A stretch of 64,000 nt of DNA from Chara braunii (GCA_003427395.1 BFEA01000001.1:6430160-6494159), one strand, 5' to 3'; shown: positions 20,240-31,320, counted from the stretch's first letter. Numbers and translations are program-made. The notes: a model not told the origin generated them from the letters alone.

Positions 20240-21182
20240 TGTGAAAGGGTGGATATGGGAGGGACAAGGACCAGCGTGTCTGAGCACGAAACCCCCAGCA
20301 GCATGGGCACCACCAAAGACTTTAGAGTCCCATTTGGGGAGGAGTGAGGAAAATAAGGAAGGGAGGGGGAATGGGGAGGGCGGGGGGGAAAGGAAGGACT
20401 GGAGACTGGCGGCAGGTACCCGCCAGAAACTCTAATAAGAGGAAGGCGGAAGGGGAAGGGGAAGAAAAGGCCCCCTTGGGGAAAGACGAAAATAACCGCT
20501 TCTCTCCCTTTGCTGAAAGAAGCCAGTGGCAACCCGGGGGGGGGCAGGGATGCCCCGCAATCAGCAAGGGATGGAGAGCTCAGCACAGGCAGGTATGGGG
20601 GGAAAAGGAGGGACAGGACAGCAAAGAGCAGTGCCTGGACAAAAGGAAACGGTTGGGCAGGATGTCCCTCTCCCCCCCCCCCTCTCTTACTGCGGGACCA
20701 GGAGCCCGGGACAGAGAACGAGAAGAACCCCGAAAACTAGGGCCGCAGAGGATGGTTCAACAAGCGTGCCAGAAGGAAAAGAACCGCGGGCATTTTCTAC
20801 AGGACAGCAAACAGGGAAGGAAGAAAAGGGAGGTGTGAAACCAGGGACCCCCCCCAAGGAAACAAGGACTCTTGACCCCTTCTCTGATGCCTTCGGACCA
20901 CAGCTATGGAGGTAGACACACTCCCCTCCGCCCCAGATGTTGTAATGACAGACAAACAATCAGACCCCGAAGCCCCACCTGAAGAAATGGACCTGGATGG
21001 AAAGTTGAGAGGAATCGCTGACTGGCTTGTGGACCATTTAAAGTTGCAGCACCCGCAAGGCTCGGAGGAGTATTGGGACCCACTGCCGGTGACCGGCGGT
21101 GACCGGCACTGGTCACGTGCACGTGACTGGCTGGTCATATAGCCCTGCGCCTGTGAACGGGAAGACCACGAAAGAGCGGTGT

Positions 21183-21213
<31 letters not shown>

Positions 21214-21659
21214 GGCTCACCCAGCTACAGTCGCCTCAAGCCCCACAGCGTGATGACATTAAAAAAATAAAACAAAATCAAAATAACCTACAAAACAACA
21301 AACAAAAATGCTTATTTTGGCTGGCTGCATTTTTTTGTTTTTCATTTTTAATTAAAAAAATATTATTCGTGAAAAAAATTTTGAGAAAATTATGGGGGGT
21401 TACGCTGCGATGACCCCCACCCTCCTATAAAAAAAAAAACACCCCCCCCAGCCCCAAAAAAAAAAAAAAAAACCATCCCGCTCTCCATGAACTCCGTGAA
21501 CTACCACCGATCACGGTTTTCGTGACCAGTGACCGGCCCTTGTTCACCGACCCCGTGAACGGGGGTACGACACTGTTGGGACCACACATATGTACAGCTG
21601 CACACAATGCTGGACAGCAGACCCACATTGGGGGGGGGCCTTGGTTGATGGACTCCCGG
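20240..21659. other. Unassigned DNA between Elements 1 and 3
   Basis: Left part (20240-21150) is purine-rich, with open frames low in complexity and no domain I recognise. Right part has T, G, A and C homopolymers (21181-21214, 21429-21472) and AT-rich DNA. Short GTGACCGG/CCGGTCAC words at 21085-21130 and 21515-21540 are in inverse orientation, possibly the ends of a decayed foldback element. No gene supported. Confidence 0.4.
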
Positions 21660-22416
21660 TGTGACGAACTATTTTTTGTAAGCGTGCGGCTTTCTGCGCG
21701 AAGTTGCTTCACGGGTTCGGATGGGTTGGTCGGGAGAGGAACATGGGGATGGGTCGGTCGGGCAAGTTGCATGGATACCCTCGCTTCTTTCTTTTTGGAC
21801 TTTCGGACGAGGGTCGGGAAAGTCCTGGGTAAACAGTTAAGACGACCACGCCTTGGCGGACGCGAAAGGATAACTGTTGCCATAGCTTCTTTCTTGTTCT
21901 GCTGTGGGAACTGGGAGTTTTGGCGCGATCGTCGTGCGGAAACGTTGTTTTCAAATTTTCAAACCGATGTCGAGGCACCGCGGGCTCTCGGAATTGTTTT
22001 CGTTTCGGAATTTCTTTTTGTAAACTAGGATGTAGACAGAAATTTAAGAACCTTACAAATTTTTGCTGCACGTCGCTTTTTGCTTACGCACGTCTCGCCG
22101 CGGTGGGGATTGGGCTCTGACTGTATCGCGCCCTTAATCTAAAGTGTCACCATAATTTTTGGCGGGCGTGATTGTAACTATACTTCTTCTTCTTGGTTCT
22201 CTCATGTTTTTCCCGCCTTCTCCCTCTCTGTTGCGCATACCTCGTCCTCCATCCTAATTGGCTTGAACGACCACATGACCGGATCGATGCGTGGAGTGTG
22301 GCTACGTCCCCCACATCGCAGCCTGACCATGCAGACGTAGGCACTTCCTTCTCTTCCCCTTCCTCTCACGTAGGCATAATCCCAGGTTTCTCGTGCAAGC
22401 ATGCATGCGACGCCCT
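21660..22416 (+). repeat. Element 3 5' LTR, first part
   Basis: Starts TGTGACGAACTATTTT and is colinear with the 3' LTR from 45686 to about 46418 (CTGCGCGAAG, GGTCGGTCGG, GTAGGCATAATCC, AAGCATGCATGC). It stops within a few bases of where the TATA-like ATAAATTCC lies in the 3' LTR. Confidence 0.88.
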
Positions 22417-24765
22417 AACCTCACGCCCAACACGACTTCCTGATCGGAGTGGGATGTGGGCCTGGAAGTGCGAAAAGGGTGTGCCAAGGATTTTTGGGAA
22501 AGTGGGGGTGGAGTCCCAGGTCAGAACTGAGATCTCCTATGGTAGAGTTTTTCGGGGGCACGGGTGCAATTTGGCTGAGAGGGCGGACCGCTTCCGGTCA
22601 TAAGGCTGCACGGGTCATTCACGGCCGTTCGATCCGTCTGTTTTGATGACGGTGGTTCGTCGAAACGTCCATTCGGGGTGGGTGTGATTCTGATGAGTCG
22701 GGCCGTCAGATGTCGCCACTTGGCGCCGGTTGTCGTACGTTAGGGTTAGGCCCTCGGGTTCCTGGGGCTCTCTGGTTGCCGCGTCGCCGGTAGTTTCCGC
22801 AGGGCGTGCGGGGCCAGTATGGGGCTATGGCGTTCCACGAGACGACTCTGAGCTGATGATACGGGAGAAGAAGACGGAAGGGAGGGAAGTTAGTGGAGAT
22901 AACGACAAAACCGGGGGAAGTAAAGTAGTGGGTGTGGTCTGAAGTGGGGAAATCAGAGCACCGTGGATCGCTGGTTGTGGCACAGTGGAACTCCCTAGGA
23001 CACAGCCGGTTCTCGGTTAGGCAGGGGAACCTCTGTCGAAGGCACTCTTTTATCCAAGGGGTGAAGTATTCCGGGTCCCACGACGAATCTAAACCCCCGG
23101 AGCGTGTCATTTTGTCATAGTAGAGCCGCGGAGTTCCTAAGGGCATGTCCTTGTTGATTGCGATCACAGCGTGTGAGTACGTGTAGGCCGCGCGAGTTGA
23201 ATCGCACTTACACATGTTCACATGGGATGATCGCTTCGCTGCAAACGCCGGATGGCCACATCCAATCAAGCAATGTCCCCGCTATCGTTAGTCCTTTCCG
23301 GTGGTTGCGGGTCGGCGCGCGTGAACACGTGTAAGTGCGCCAATCAGATCGCACTTACATGCGCCCTCGCAAGGCGTTCGCTGGTTTCGGGGCAAACAGA
23401 TATCCGATCATCTCATCACTCCGTAATTTCTGAGTATGCAAGATGCAACAATCACAACAGCTCAATCAAGGGATAAAATGGAAACAGTATTGATGACTAC
23501 GCAGAATTCCTACCCTACTCATGAGGGCTTCGAGACGATAAGCAAAGGCAAAGATCAGGCATACGGAAAAGCAAACAGACGTAACCTCCATTCATTCAGC
23601 ATCGCAAAAACGAGTGCGAGCGAGAAAATCATGCCAAGATTCCGAAAACAAAAAAACAATAGCAAATCCGCGTCCATCAACCTCAGCTCCCTCTTCCTCT
23701 CTCTCTCTCTCTCCGATGCGGAGAGTCCGTCGTCGCGCACGAACCCACGAAGTCGTCACCCCTCTTAGTCCTCCCGCACCCGCCAGGTTCGCCTGCGCCC
23801 ACAGTCCGTCGTGGCCCGCGTCAACCCCGCACGTTTGGCACCAGCTCATCGGGACGCCCGACTCCCACTCCAACTCACCTCTTACTTTGCTCGTGAGCAG
23901 ACCCTCACTGATCGCGCTACCCCAAGCTTCCATTAGCTGGTTAAGAAAGCTAACTAATCGTGCAGCCGGAATTTATAGCGTGCATGCATGCGCGAAGAAC
24001 ACAGAATTACAAGGACTTAGAAGGAAGATCAGGAGAGGGAGCGCCTATGTTCTGCATGGTCAGATTGCGGCGTGGGGGACGTAGCCTCTCTCCACGCATC
24101 GATCCGAGCATGCAGTCCGCGGGTTGGCTAGACACAGCAAGAGAAAGCGAGAGCGGGAAAGACGAAGCGCAATAAGAAAGGATACAGTTTACAATGGCGC
24201 CCGCCCAAAATTACAGCTACACATCTGATTAAAGGAGTCGACTAATCAGAGTTTCATTGCAGCCGCATAAAGAAGCGCGTAAACAAAGAGCCCTGCGCGG
24301 CAAAAGAAAATCCTAATTGCAAAAATTCCTAAATTCCTACCTAATACAGAAAAGCGAAAAGCACAAGTTCTGAAAGGAAAGTCCGAAATTCCGAGAGCCA
24401 TCTGGGCTGAGCAAGATTCGAAGGAATTCAAAAAGAAAATTTAAAAAGAACGACGCAAAATTCCCACGTGATGTCTGCGCCTAAACAGTCCGAAACCGAA
24501 ACAAAAGAGGCAACGTCAACATTTATTAATCGCGCGCATGATAGCGTGCCACTCACACAGCCAATCAACCAATCGATCGTCCCGGGGCTCACCCGGGACC
24601 GAACCCATCCATCCGAAAAGACGACGAAAAAGGACAAAGAAGCAAGGACACTGATGCAATTTCCTTTCAATCCCGATCTCCCGTAATTGGCCCATCCTTC
24701 CCAGCTTAGGACCCCTCATTGTCATCGCGCAGAAAATCGCGCGGTGCAGAAATCGGTTCGTCACA
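22417..24765 (-). repeat. Element 2 3' LTR
   Basis: About 2.35 kb, colinear with 33011-35467. Minus-strand start TGTGACGAAC is at 24765. About 110 bp shorter than its partner because the partner has extra sequence around 34205-34370. Contains two inverted GTAAGTGCG/CGCACTTAC pairs (about 23203-23225 and 23321-23360). Confidence 0.9.
23968..23978 (-). promoter_or_regulatory. LTR TATA box candidate
   Basis: Minus-strand CTATAAATTCC about 790 bp into the LTR, the counterpart of 8171-8181. In this element's 5' LTR (about 34669-34680) the box has decayed to TTTAAATTCC, which would weaken its promoter. Confidence 0.5.
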
Positions 24766-24998
24766 TATGTGACGCCCAGGGGGTTCCAATCTTAAGCAAG
24801 CTCCTGCTTGCTTGAATCTTGACACGTGTCGATTTCTCTAATCGATCGACACGCGGAGCTTTCTGCATTGCCACTTACCGTGTGAAAGAATGTGGTCATC
24901 ATCCATCGTGGCATGCAAGCTCTGTCTTACTAATTCCTCAGGAGGGCTCTTATCATTCCAAGAAGGGGGTCATTCACCAATCAACCGATCACCAATCA
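24766..24998 (-). other. Element 2 pre-LTR segment with perfect junction palindrome
   Basis: Minus-strand GATTGGAACCCCCTGGG precedes CGTCACATA, and the LTR begins TGTGACG. This makes a perfect 16 bp palindrome CGTCACATATGTGACG across the internal/LTR junction. Upstream is an inverted CAAGCAAGCAGGAGCTTGCTT word. Element 3 carries the same block at 45640-45690. Confidence 0.6.
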
Positions 24999-25626
24999 TC
25001 ACTGTCCACCGGGAAGGGGAAAGGGGAGATGATACATGGGGGCATGGCGAGGGGGAGGGTTGACGGGAAGTGGAGGTAAGAATCGTTCCATCCCTTCCAC
25101 CGTCTCCGGAAGCTCTTGATAACGAACGATACGATGAAAGCGGGGGAAGCGATTACCAGTGTGAGGGAGAGAGGCGAGGTAGTCAGGGTACAAGGTGGTA
25201 AAGGTGCGGAAGAGTGCGAAAGTGATCATGGTTTTCGCATGCGGGGATAGTCCCCGTAATCATGCAGTAGACCTCGATCATGTTGTGGCCTCGCCATGCG
25301 GCACTGAATAGGAGGATGTGGAGGCAGAAATCGGGGAGGGCGCATCGGGTCGAGGGATGGGGGTGGATAGTAACAGCGAGGCGAGTGGCGTAGAAGAATC
25401 GGAAGGTGTCGAAGGGGAAGGGATTGCGGGGGAAGGTGACGTGGGTGGTGATTTGACGGAGGGATAGGTGGTCAAGCGGACGGAGGGATAACGATCTGGG
25501 ACGAAGCTCGATGGCCCGCATCAGTACGGGCTCGAACTGGTGGACGGTCGGTGGTGGAGGGGGAGGGGGATCGGCTTCGTCGCCGCCTTGTCGGTGCGGT
25601 CGAAGTTTCGGCAGCTGGGTCCCCAT
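24999..25626 (-). pseudogene. ORF-C (Element 2), one frameshift
   Basis: Starts MGTQLPKLRPH at 25626. The proline run and MRAIELRPRSLSLRPLDHLS core, FYATRLAVTIHPHPS, HILLFSAAW, IEVYCMITGTIPAC match Element 1. A single indel near 25200-25229 moves the C-terminal block (YPDYLASLPHTGNRFPRFHR, RYQELPETVEGMERFLPPLP) into another frame, ending at 24999. Function unknown. Confidence 0.6.
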
Positions 25627-25725
25627 CTTCGGGCTTGGGCGACTCTGGATCTCGGGCCGGATCGTCGGCGACCTGCTGATTGGCTCGGGATCTTCTCTCT
25701 TGCGCGCCGCCTCAGGATCTTCCGC

Positions 25726-26511
25726 CTAAGCATCCGCTTGCTCTCCTTCCTCCGCCAAGATTTCCCACTCCGGCTCCTCCAACTCTAGCTCTTCCTCTTC
25801 GTTGTCTTGTTCTTCTTTTTCCTTTTCACTTTGCTCCCCCTCGCTGTGTTCGCTATAACTTCCCTCTTCCGGGGTCTTCTCCTCGTCGTCCTCGTCGGCA
25901 CCTTCTTCTTTCTCGTCTTCTTCAACCGCTATCTCCTCGTCTTCAGAGGCCGTTCGATCCTGGAAGAAGGCGCGATCGATGATTTCCTGGGGGTCCAGAT
26001 AATCCCGCTGCGACGGCGGGTTGCGACCGCTTATCGGTTCCTCCAAGCACGCCGACCACTGAAGATATGGCGTCAAAGTCCACGCGAGGACGTGCGGAAC
26101 TAGGCTCTCGTCACTCTGCGAGACAATCTCGAGGGGGAGATCGTCAACCAACTGCGCAAGGGGGATCGTGAGCTCGTGCACGATCAACTGGAGATGTCCG
26201 GGCTGTACAGATCCGAAGAGGAATCCGAGAAGATCGCCTTCTACCTCCGTCCTCCAGGCCTGGATAATCAGCAGCTCTAGGTACTCGATCCACTCGCGGT
26301 GCTCCTCGTCCCTCGTCCACGTAAGCTTCACTACGACCAGGCACATGGAAAGATCGTTGAAGTGCTCACACTAGAGCCGCCACTGCCTGGGATCGAGGAG
26401 GGGGACAGCGAGCGACTCTAGACAGAAGGAGAAGCGAGGGTGGACACTGGATTGCCAGAAGGTGGGAAAAAGAGATGGGAGGGCAAAGGTGGAGAGTTGG
26501 GAGTTGTTCAT
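25726..26511 (-). pseudogene. ORF-B (Element 2), acidic protein with internal stops
   Basis: ATG at 26511 overlaps the ORF-A stop (26510-26508). MNNSQLSTFALPSLFPTFWQ is followed by a TAG near 26373. The frame then continues CLVVVKLTWTRDEEHREWIE, LELLIIQAWRTEVEGDLLGF, LDPQEIIDRAFF, and a long Glu/Asp tract, ending at TAG 25726. Sequence beyond that stop still resembles the family tail and runs into ORF-C in the same frame. Confidence 0.65.
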
Positions 26512-26990
26512 TGGGGACGCTGGAAGGGGACGAGTTCGGAAAGCACCACTGTCGGCTCGTGTTGGAAGGCTCGAATCCCGCCGAGTTCGATGCCGTCCGT
26601 AGGGAAAAGATTATCCCTACGACAAGTGAGCCTGCGGTTCCACCCGACCGCCAACTGCTGCGCCCACTCCCTTAGTGACGTTCGGATGGCCGTATGTCGT
26701 AGCGCACTGATCGTACCGATGTCGCCACTGAAGCCAACGACCGTGGACACGTGGCTAATCCCCGGAGCTGACCGCCGATGGACGGCTACTGCTTCTGCCA
26801 GCACGACCGCTTGGCGACTGCCCGCAAATCGGAATTCAGCTGTTGCGTACTCCCCCGAAGTGCAGAAAAACTGCGCAAGTCGTAGAAGATCCAAATTGAT
26901 CCGTGGATGACGAACCTGCCGAATCGCCGAGATGTAACCTCGTGGCGCTAAGAGATGGTCGCCGAGGGCTTGCTCCGTGAGAAAGCTCAT
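26508..26990 (-). CDS. ORF-A (env position), intact 160 residues
   Basis: The best reference copy of ORF-A. Starts MSFLTEQALGDHLLAPRGYI at ATG 26990, overlapping the integrase stop (TGA 26989-26987) as ATGA, and ends VPFQRPQ at TGA 26510-26508, overlapping the ORF-B ATG in the same way. Conserved features: ISAIRQVRHPR, LLRLAQFFCTSG, VVLAEAVAVHRRSAPGISHV, VGFSGDI, SLREWAQQ. No signal peptide, membrane segment or known catalytic motif seen. The double ATGA linkage fixes both ends of the frame and argues for translation by reinitiation. Confidence 0.75.
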   Translation of the reverse strand: MSFLTEQALGDHLLAPRGYISAIRQVRHPRINLDLLRLAQFFCTSGEYATAEFRFAGSRQAVVLAEAVAVHRRSAPGISHVSTVVGFSGDIGTISALRHTAIRTSLREWAQQLAVGWNRRLTCRRDNLFPTDGIELGGIRAFQHEPTVVLSELVPFQRPQ

Positions 26991-28605
26991 GGCGATGGTG
27001 GCGGGGACGGGGTATCTGAGAGAGAACGAGATGAAGAAGGATAGACAGGCGATAAACAATCGTCGTCCTCTTCCTCAGCGGAGGAGGAGATGGATGAAGG
27101 CGGAGATGGGGAAGAAGGAAGGGGACGTAGATAGGACACGTGGCGGATGATCGGTCGAGCCGATTGGCTGCCTGAGACCTCAGGCGCAAGCCGCACGGTG
27201 TTCACGTCGTTCGGTCCGAGCTCAATCACGCGGAATCGCCCGAAGAATCGTGGCGATAGCTTACCTTGGCGAACACATTTCCTCACCTGCACGATATCCC
27301 CCAATTTGTACTGGGGCCGTAGACCTGCGTTCCCGTTCCGGGCCTCGTAGCTTCGGATTCGTCAGTCGTGGGCCAATTCGGTCATTTTCTGGCGCTTTCG
27401 GGCTAGCCTGGGGAGGGACCGTTCCATTAGCTCTAGGTATCGTTTGGCCTTGTCCCGAACCGTGGCCCTTGTGGGCCGTCGGTTCAGCGTTGATTCATCG
27501 GGGAGGCTCGGTATCGAAACGCAAGAGACGCTATTGGTCCTTAGTTGGAAGGGGCTCAGGCCCGTCGATTCGTGGGGCGTTTCGCGGTGGACCGCCAGGA
27601 TGTGGTCGACGATATCGGGCCACGACCTCGGATCCCGTGCCGCGATGTTTCGTCGTAGCGTTGTCTTTATCACCCTATTTGCGTTTTCTACCAGCCCGTT
27701 GGATTGTGACATGTGGGGTGCGGTATTCCGCACAGCGACACCGTGTATGACCAGATTCCTCAACACTTCCCCTCTGAAGTCTGCCCCATTATCGGTCAGG
27801 ATCTCTTCTGTGTCCCGGTGCATCCCGAGAAAACGGTTAACATACCGCATAATTTCGGCGGCTTGCTGCGTGCGACACGGGTAGACCTCGATCCATTTCA
27901 AAAAATGGTCGAAAAATACCAACAGGACTGAATACTCACAACTATTAGGACCAGGGGGTACCACAATATCGGTAGTATCCATGCTAACCCTTTGAAAAGG
28001 CGGCTCAACTACCGTCGGTACTATCGATCTTGGCGGCTGAATCGGCGCCTTATCAGCAGCGCAGACTTGACAGTTTGCGACAATGAATTTCACATCGTCC
28101 CGAATATTGGACCAGTACCATTCATTTTTGTCGATTGCCGATTTCGTAATCCATATGGCAAAATGGGCAGCTGTTTCTTCGTGTGCTGTCTTCACCTAGT
28201 CATACCTCATGAACGGGTGCGGAACTACCATCCAAATCCCACTACCATCCGTTTTTTGTTTCTCCAATCGTCCTTCAACCCATCGGTAGTCCCGAGCCCT
28301 TTCGTTAGCCCTCCTCCGATCTTCCTTGGTGAAATCCTCGACGTGGTTACCCACTACAGTAGCGATCAAGGCGATATCGGTCCATACTTCGACCCTTCTA
28401 AACTTCCGGGTCTTCTCCAATCCTTCTGACGTGGCATCCAAAAAGCGAGCCTCGGTCGGGATCTTATCAACCCGACACAAGGGGCACAACCACGGCTTAC
28501 TATCATTTCTGTATTGGATGCACGAGCCATGGGCTCGTGCGACGAGAGAAGAGATGAGGAGGAGAGGGGAGAGAGAGGAGTTACAGGACTACCTCCGTCA
28601 CCCAT
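26987..28605 (-). pseudogene. Integrase ORF with PHD remnant (Element 2)
   Basis: ATG 28605 (MGDGGSPVTPLSPLSSSS) overlaps the RT-RNase H stop (28600-28598). Only the second half of the zinc finger remains (RAHGSC then PWLCPLC); the first two Cys pairs appear deleted, with frame breaks around. The integrase zinc region (AHEETAAHF..NCQVCAAD) is intact. The catalytic Asp, Asp and Glu are in SMDTTD, LTDNGADF and GLVENANR. The C-terminal GPY/F-like part (VQVRKCVRQGKLSPRFFGRF) ends PSPPPSP at TGA 26989-26987. Confidence 0.8.
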
Positions 28606-30651
28606 TGCCACCGGTCTGCTTCTTGCCACGTGGAAGAACTGCCACTTGTCCATACAGAGGCCCGTTCGCCTGCTCCGGCTCCTTCCACGGGATGATCTCT
28701 TCTGCTTTAGGCACCTTAGCAGGGCGATGCAGGCGTGTCAGCCCATCTGCGTTACCGTATGTCTCCGTCTTTCGATGGATGATGTCGAAGTCGTATTGCT
28801 GTAGGCGCACCGCCCAACGTCCAATCATGCCCGTGTAATTGGTGAGCCGCTTCAACACTAGCAAGGGCTCGTGATCGGTGACAAGAAGAAAGTTATGTCT
28901 GTACGGGTACGGATGGAAGTGTTGGATTCCCCACACTACTGCATAGCATTCGCTTTGTGGGGCTGAGTCATTCCTTCGCTCGTCTGGTACTGTTCGTGAC
29001 GTATACTCGATGACGTGTTCACGACCGTCGTTCCCCTTCTGCGCTAAAATAGCGGAAATAGCCTCCGTTTGCCAGTCCGTGATGAGAATGAACTGCTTTG
29101 AGGGGTCTGGTCGGATCAAATAGGTGTCGTTGCCAGAGTTTCCTTGAGGGTCGCGAAGGCCTGCTTGCATTCCGCCTCCCAACTGAGGGGCTGGTCCTTC
29201 CGCAGCAGGTTCGTTAGCGGTCGTGCAATCGCGGCGAAGCCCTTGATGAAGCGGCGATAGTACATGGCTAACCCCAAGAAGGCTCGAACCTGCGTCAGTG
29301 ACGTAGGAACAGGAGCTTCTTTCACCGCTGCGACCTTTCTTGAATCAGGCCGCAATCCTCGACGTGTTACGATGTAGCCCAAGAACGAAATTTCCGAAAG
29401 GAAAAATTCGCTCTTCTCAAGCGCAATCTTAAACCCAGCATCCCTTAGTGCTTCCAACGTCCATTCGATGTGATGCGCATGTCCATGATTGGTCTCCGAG
29501 TAGACAAGGATATCGTCCATGTACACGATCACGCAGAAGTTGATCATTCCCTGAGTCAGCCGTGTCTTGTTGACAAAGTTCTGGAACGTGACGTTCATGG
29601 CTCGCTGGAACGTAGCCGGCGCATTGCAAATCCCCATCAGTAATCGAACCCACTGCCACGTGCCTTCAAACAACACGAAGGCCGTCTTCGGCCGATCTTC
29701 TTCCTTAACCAGGATGTGATGGAAGCCATGCCGAATATCAAACTTACTAAAATAATTAGCACATCCAATCACATCCAACAAATCATCAATTCGGGGGAGG
29801 GGATATACATCTTTAATCGTGATGTCATTCAATTTACGATAATCAATGCATATGCGGATTGATCCATTTTTTTTCGGTACTAATACTACCGGAAATGACC
29901 ATGGCCCAGTGGCAGGCTCAATCCATCCGTTTGCCTCGAATTCTCAAATCCGCTCGAGAGCCTTTTTTCGCTCTACTAGGGAATATCTGTAGGGCTTGCA
30001 GTGTATCAGGGAATGATTTCCCGTTTGGATTTCGTGATGTATGACTAACGACAATCCAATGTCTGTGTCTGTCACACTAATCGCTCCCTTGTATTCTTTT
30101 AGGATGTCGGCGATTAAGTGATGGATTTCATCGGGCACATATTGGGGCACGTGCAACTCGTACAGTTCATCCCATATTCTTACGTCAATATGTTTTGTAT
30201 TGATGCGCTTGGCATTTTTTGGCAGAGGTGCGAAGATGAACGGGTTATCCGATCGCCAGGAGAACACCGTGACCATCATTTGTGCATCTTGCTCCCGGAT
30301 GGCCACGTGTTCCTCTGGTGTTACTCCGTCTCGAATGTCTTGCCATGACACCAGCTTCGTTGCGATCTTGATTCCGAGTCCATTTCCGTGGTGCTCAGCG
30401 GGTTCCCAAGAATTGACCTCTGCTCCCAAGCGGAGCAATCGAACTTCTTTCGCAGGTGTCAACAGAGACTTCGGGAGATTCGTAATATCGCAGTAGTGCT
30501 TTTTGTCATTGTACCAGGCGAGAAGAGGGGAGATTCCTTTGTACAGGGTTTGAGGGGGTTCCAAAGAATCAACCATCCTCGAAATCTGTACGAGAGGCTC
30601 TCCCATAATCATCGCATGGGTCCTTTGTACATTCCGACTTCTTAGATGCAT
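28598..30651 (-). pseudogene. Reverse transcriptase-RNase H (Element 2)
   Basis: Pieces in order: IHHEIQTGNHSLIHCKPYRY; a frame break near 29944; DVYPLPRIDDLLDVIGCANY, FSKFDIRHGFHHILVKEED, GTWQWVRLLMGICNAPATF, the intact active site IVYMDDILVYSE, ISFLGYIVTRRGL, FLGLAMYYRRFIKGFA; a frame break near 29120-29180; then RNase H LITDWQTEAISAILAQKG, ECYAVVWGIQHFHP, LVTDHEPLLVL and YGNADGLTRLHRP. Ends GGNG at TGA 28598. Confidence 0.87.
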
Positions 30652-30678
30652 CGTTCTTGTGATCGTTTTGGGCGGCGG

Positions 30679-31320
30679 GTAATAAATGCGTTGTCGTGCT
30701 AGTTCCAGAATTACCGGATCATTTTTGTCACTGCTATCCGCATCCTTCGATGATGGCTCATCATCTGCGGAGTTTTACCAGGTGATCATGCGAAGAGTTC
30801 CCGCTATCATTGGAGAAACTCGCGGGACTGCGTTGGTGGTAGTACGAAGAGTCAGCCTCATAGGTACAACATAGGGTTTTCCTCCCGTATTTCGGAGGAT
30901 AATCGACCATCGTCCGAAGTCCAGATTTGCTCGTAATGCCACAAGAGCGGGGTGGCCGAAAAGGACATCGTAGGTGTTTACGTCTAATACCATGACATCT
31001 CCCAACGCAAGCAGCTTTCCTAATCGAAAAGCGACGTTGGTCATTCATAGCATAGTTTTGATCTTTTCTTCGTCTGCCGAGACGAGCTGATCCTTTTCCG
31101 TAAGCATGATTAGATCGTGTCTCCTACCCGCCCTCTCAACTACCCGTAGCGAAATAGCCAAAACAACAGTTCCCGAATCAATGATTGCATTGTACGGAAT
31201 TCCCCATATCTCAATGTCGCATTCCGCAGATTTCCAAGGGATGGGTTTAATCCGTAGGAAATGATCGTCTTTCTGGATTAATCCTACCCGTATCGGATCC
31301 TAGGTGCCAACTGCATTTTC
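30679..31320 (-). pseudogene. Aspartic protease region (Element 2)
   Basis: Broken frames encode IEIWGIPYNAIIDSG (retropepsin-like DSG active site), ISLRVVERAGRRHDLIMLTE, a stop, then VAFRLGKLLALGDVMVLDVN and YDVLFGHPALV. The same order occurs in Element 3 (38980-39352). Confidence 0.65.

Noticed and set aside
20344-20915. Overlapping Gly/Lys-rich ORFs in purine-rich DNA
   Set aside because: Low-complexity composition in several frames, no conserved motif, no start or splice context to support a gene.
21075-21550. Foldback element with GTGACCGG-type ends
   Set aside because: Arms are short and interrupted, and the centre is homopolymer; mentioned only as a possibility.
22738-22752. TTAGGGTTAGG as telomeric repeat (also 33343-33353)
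   Set aside because: Only two partial units, located in LTR sequence; no array.
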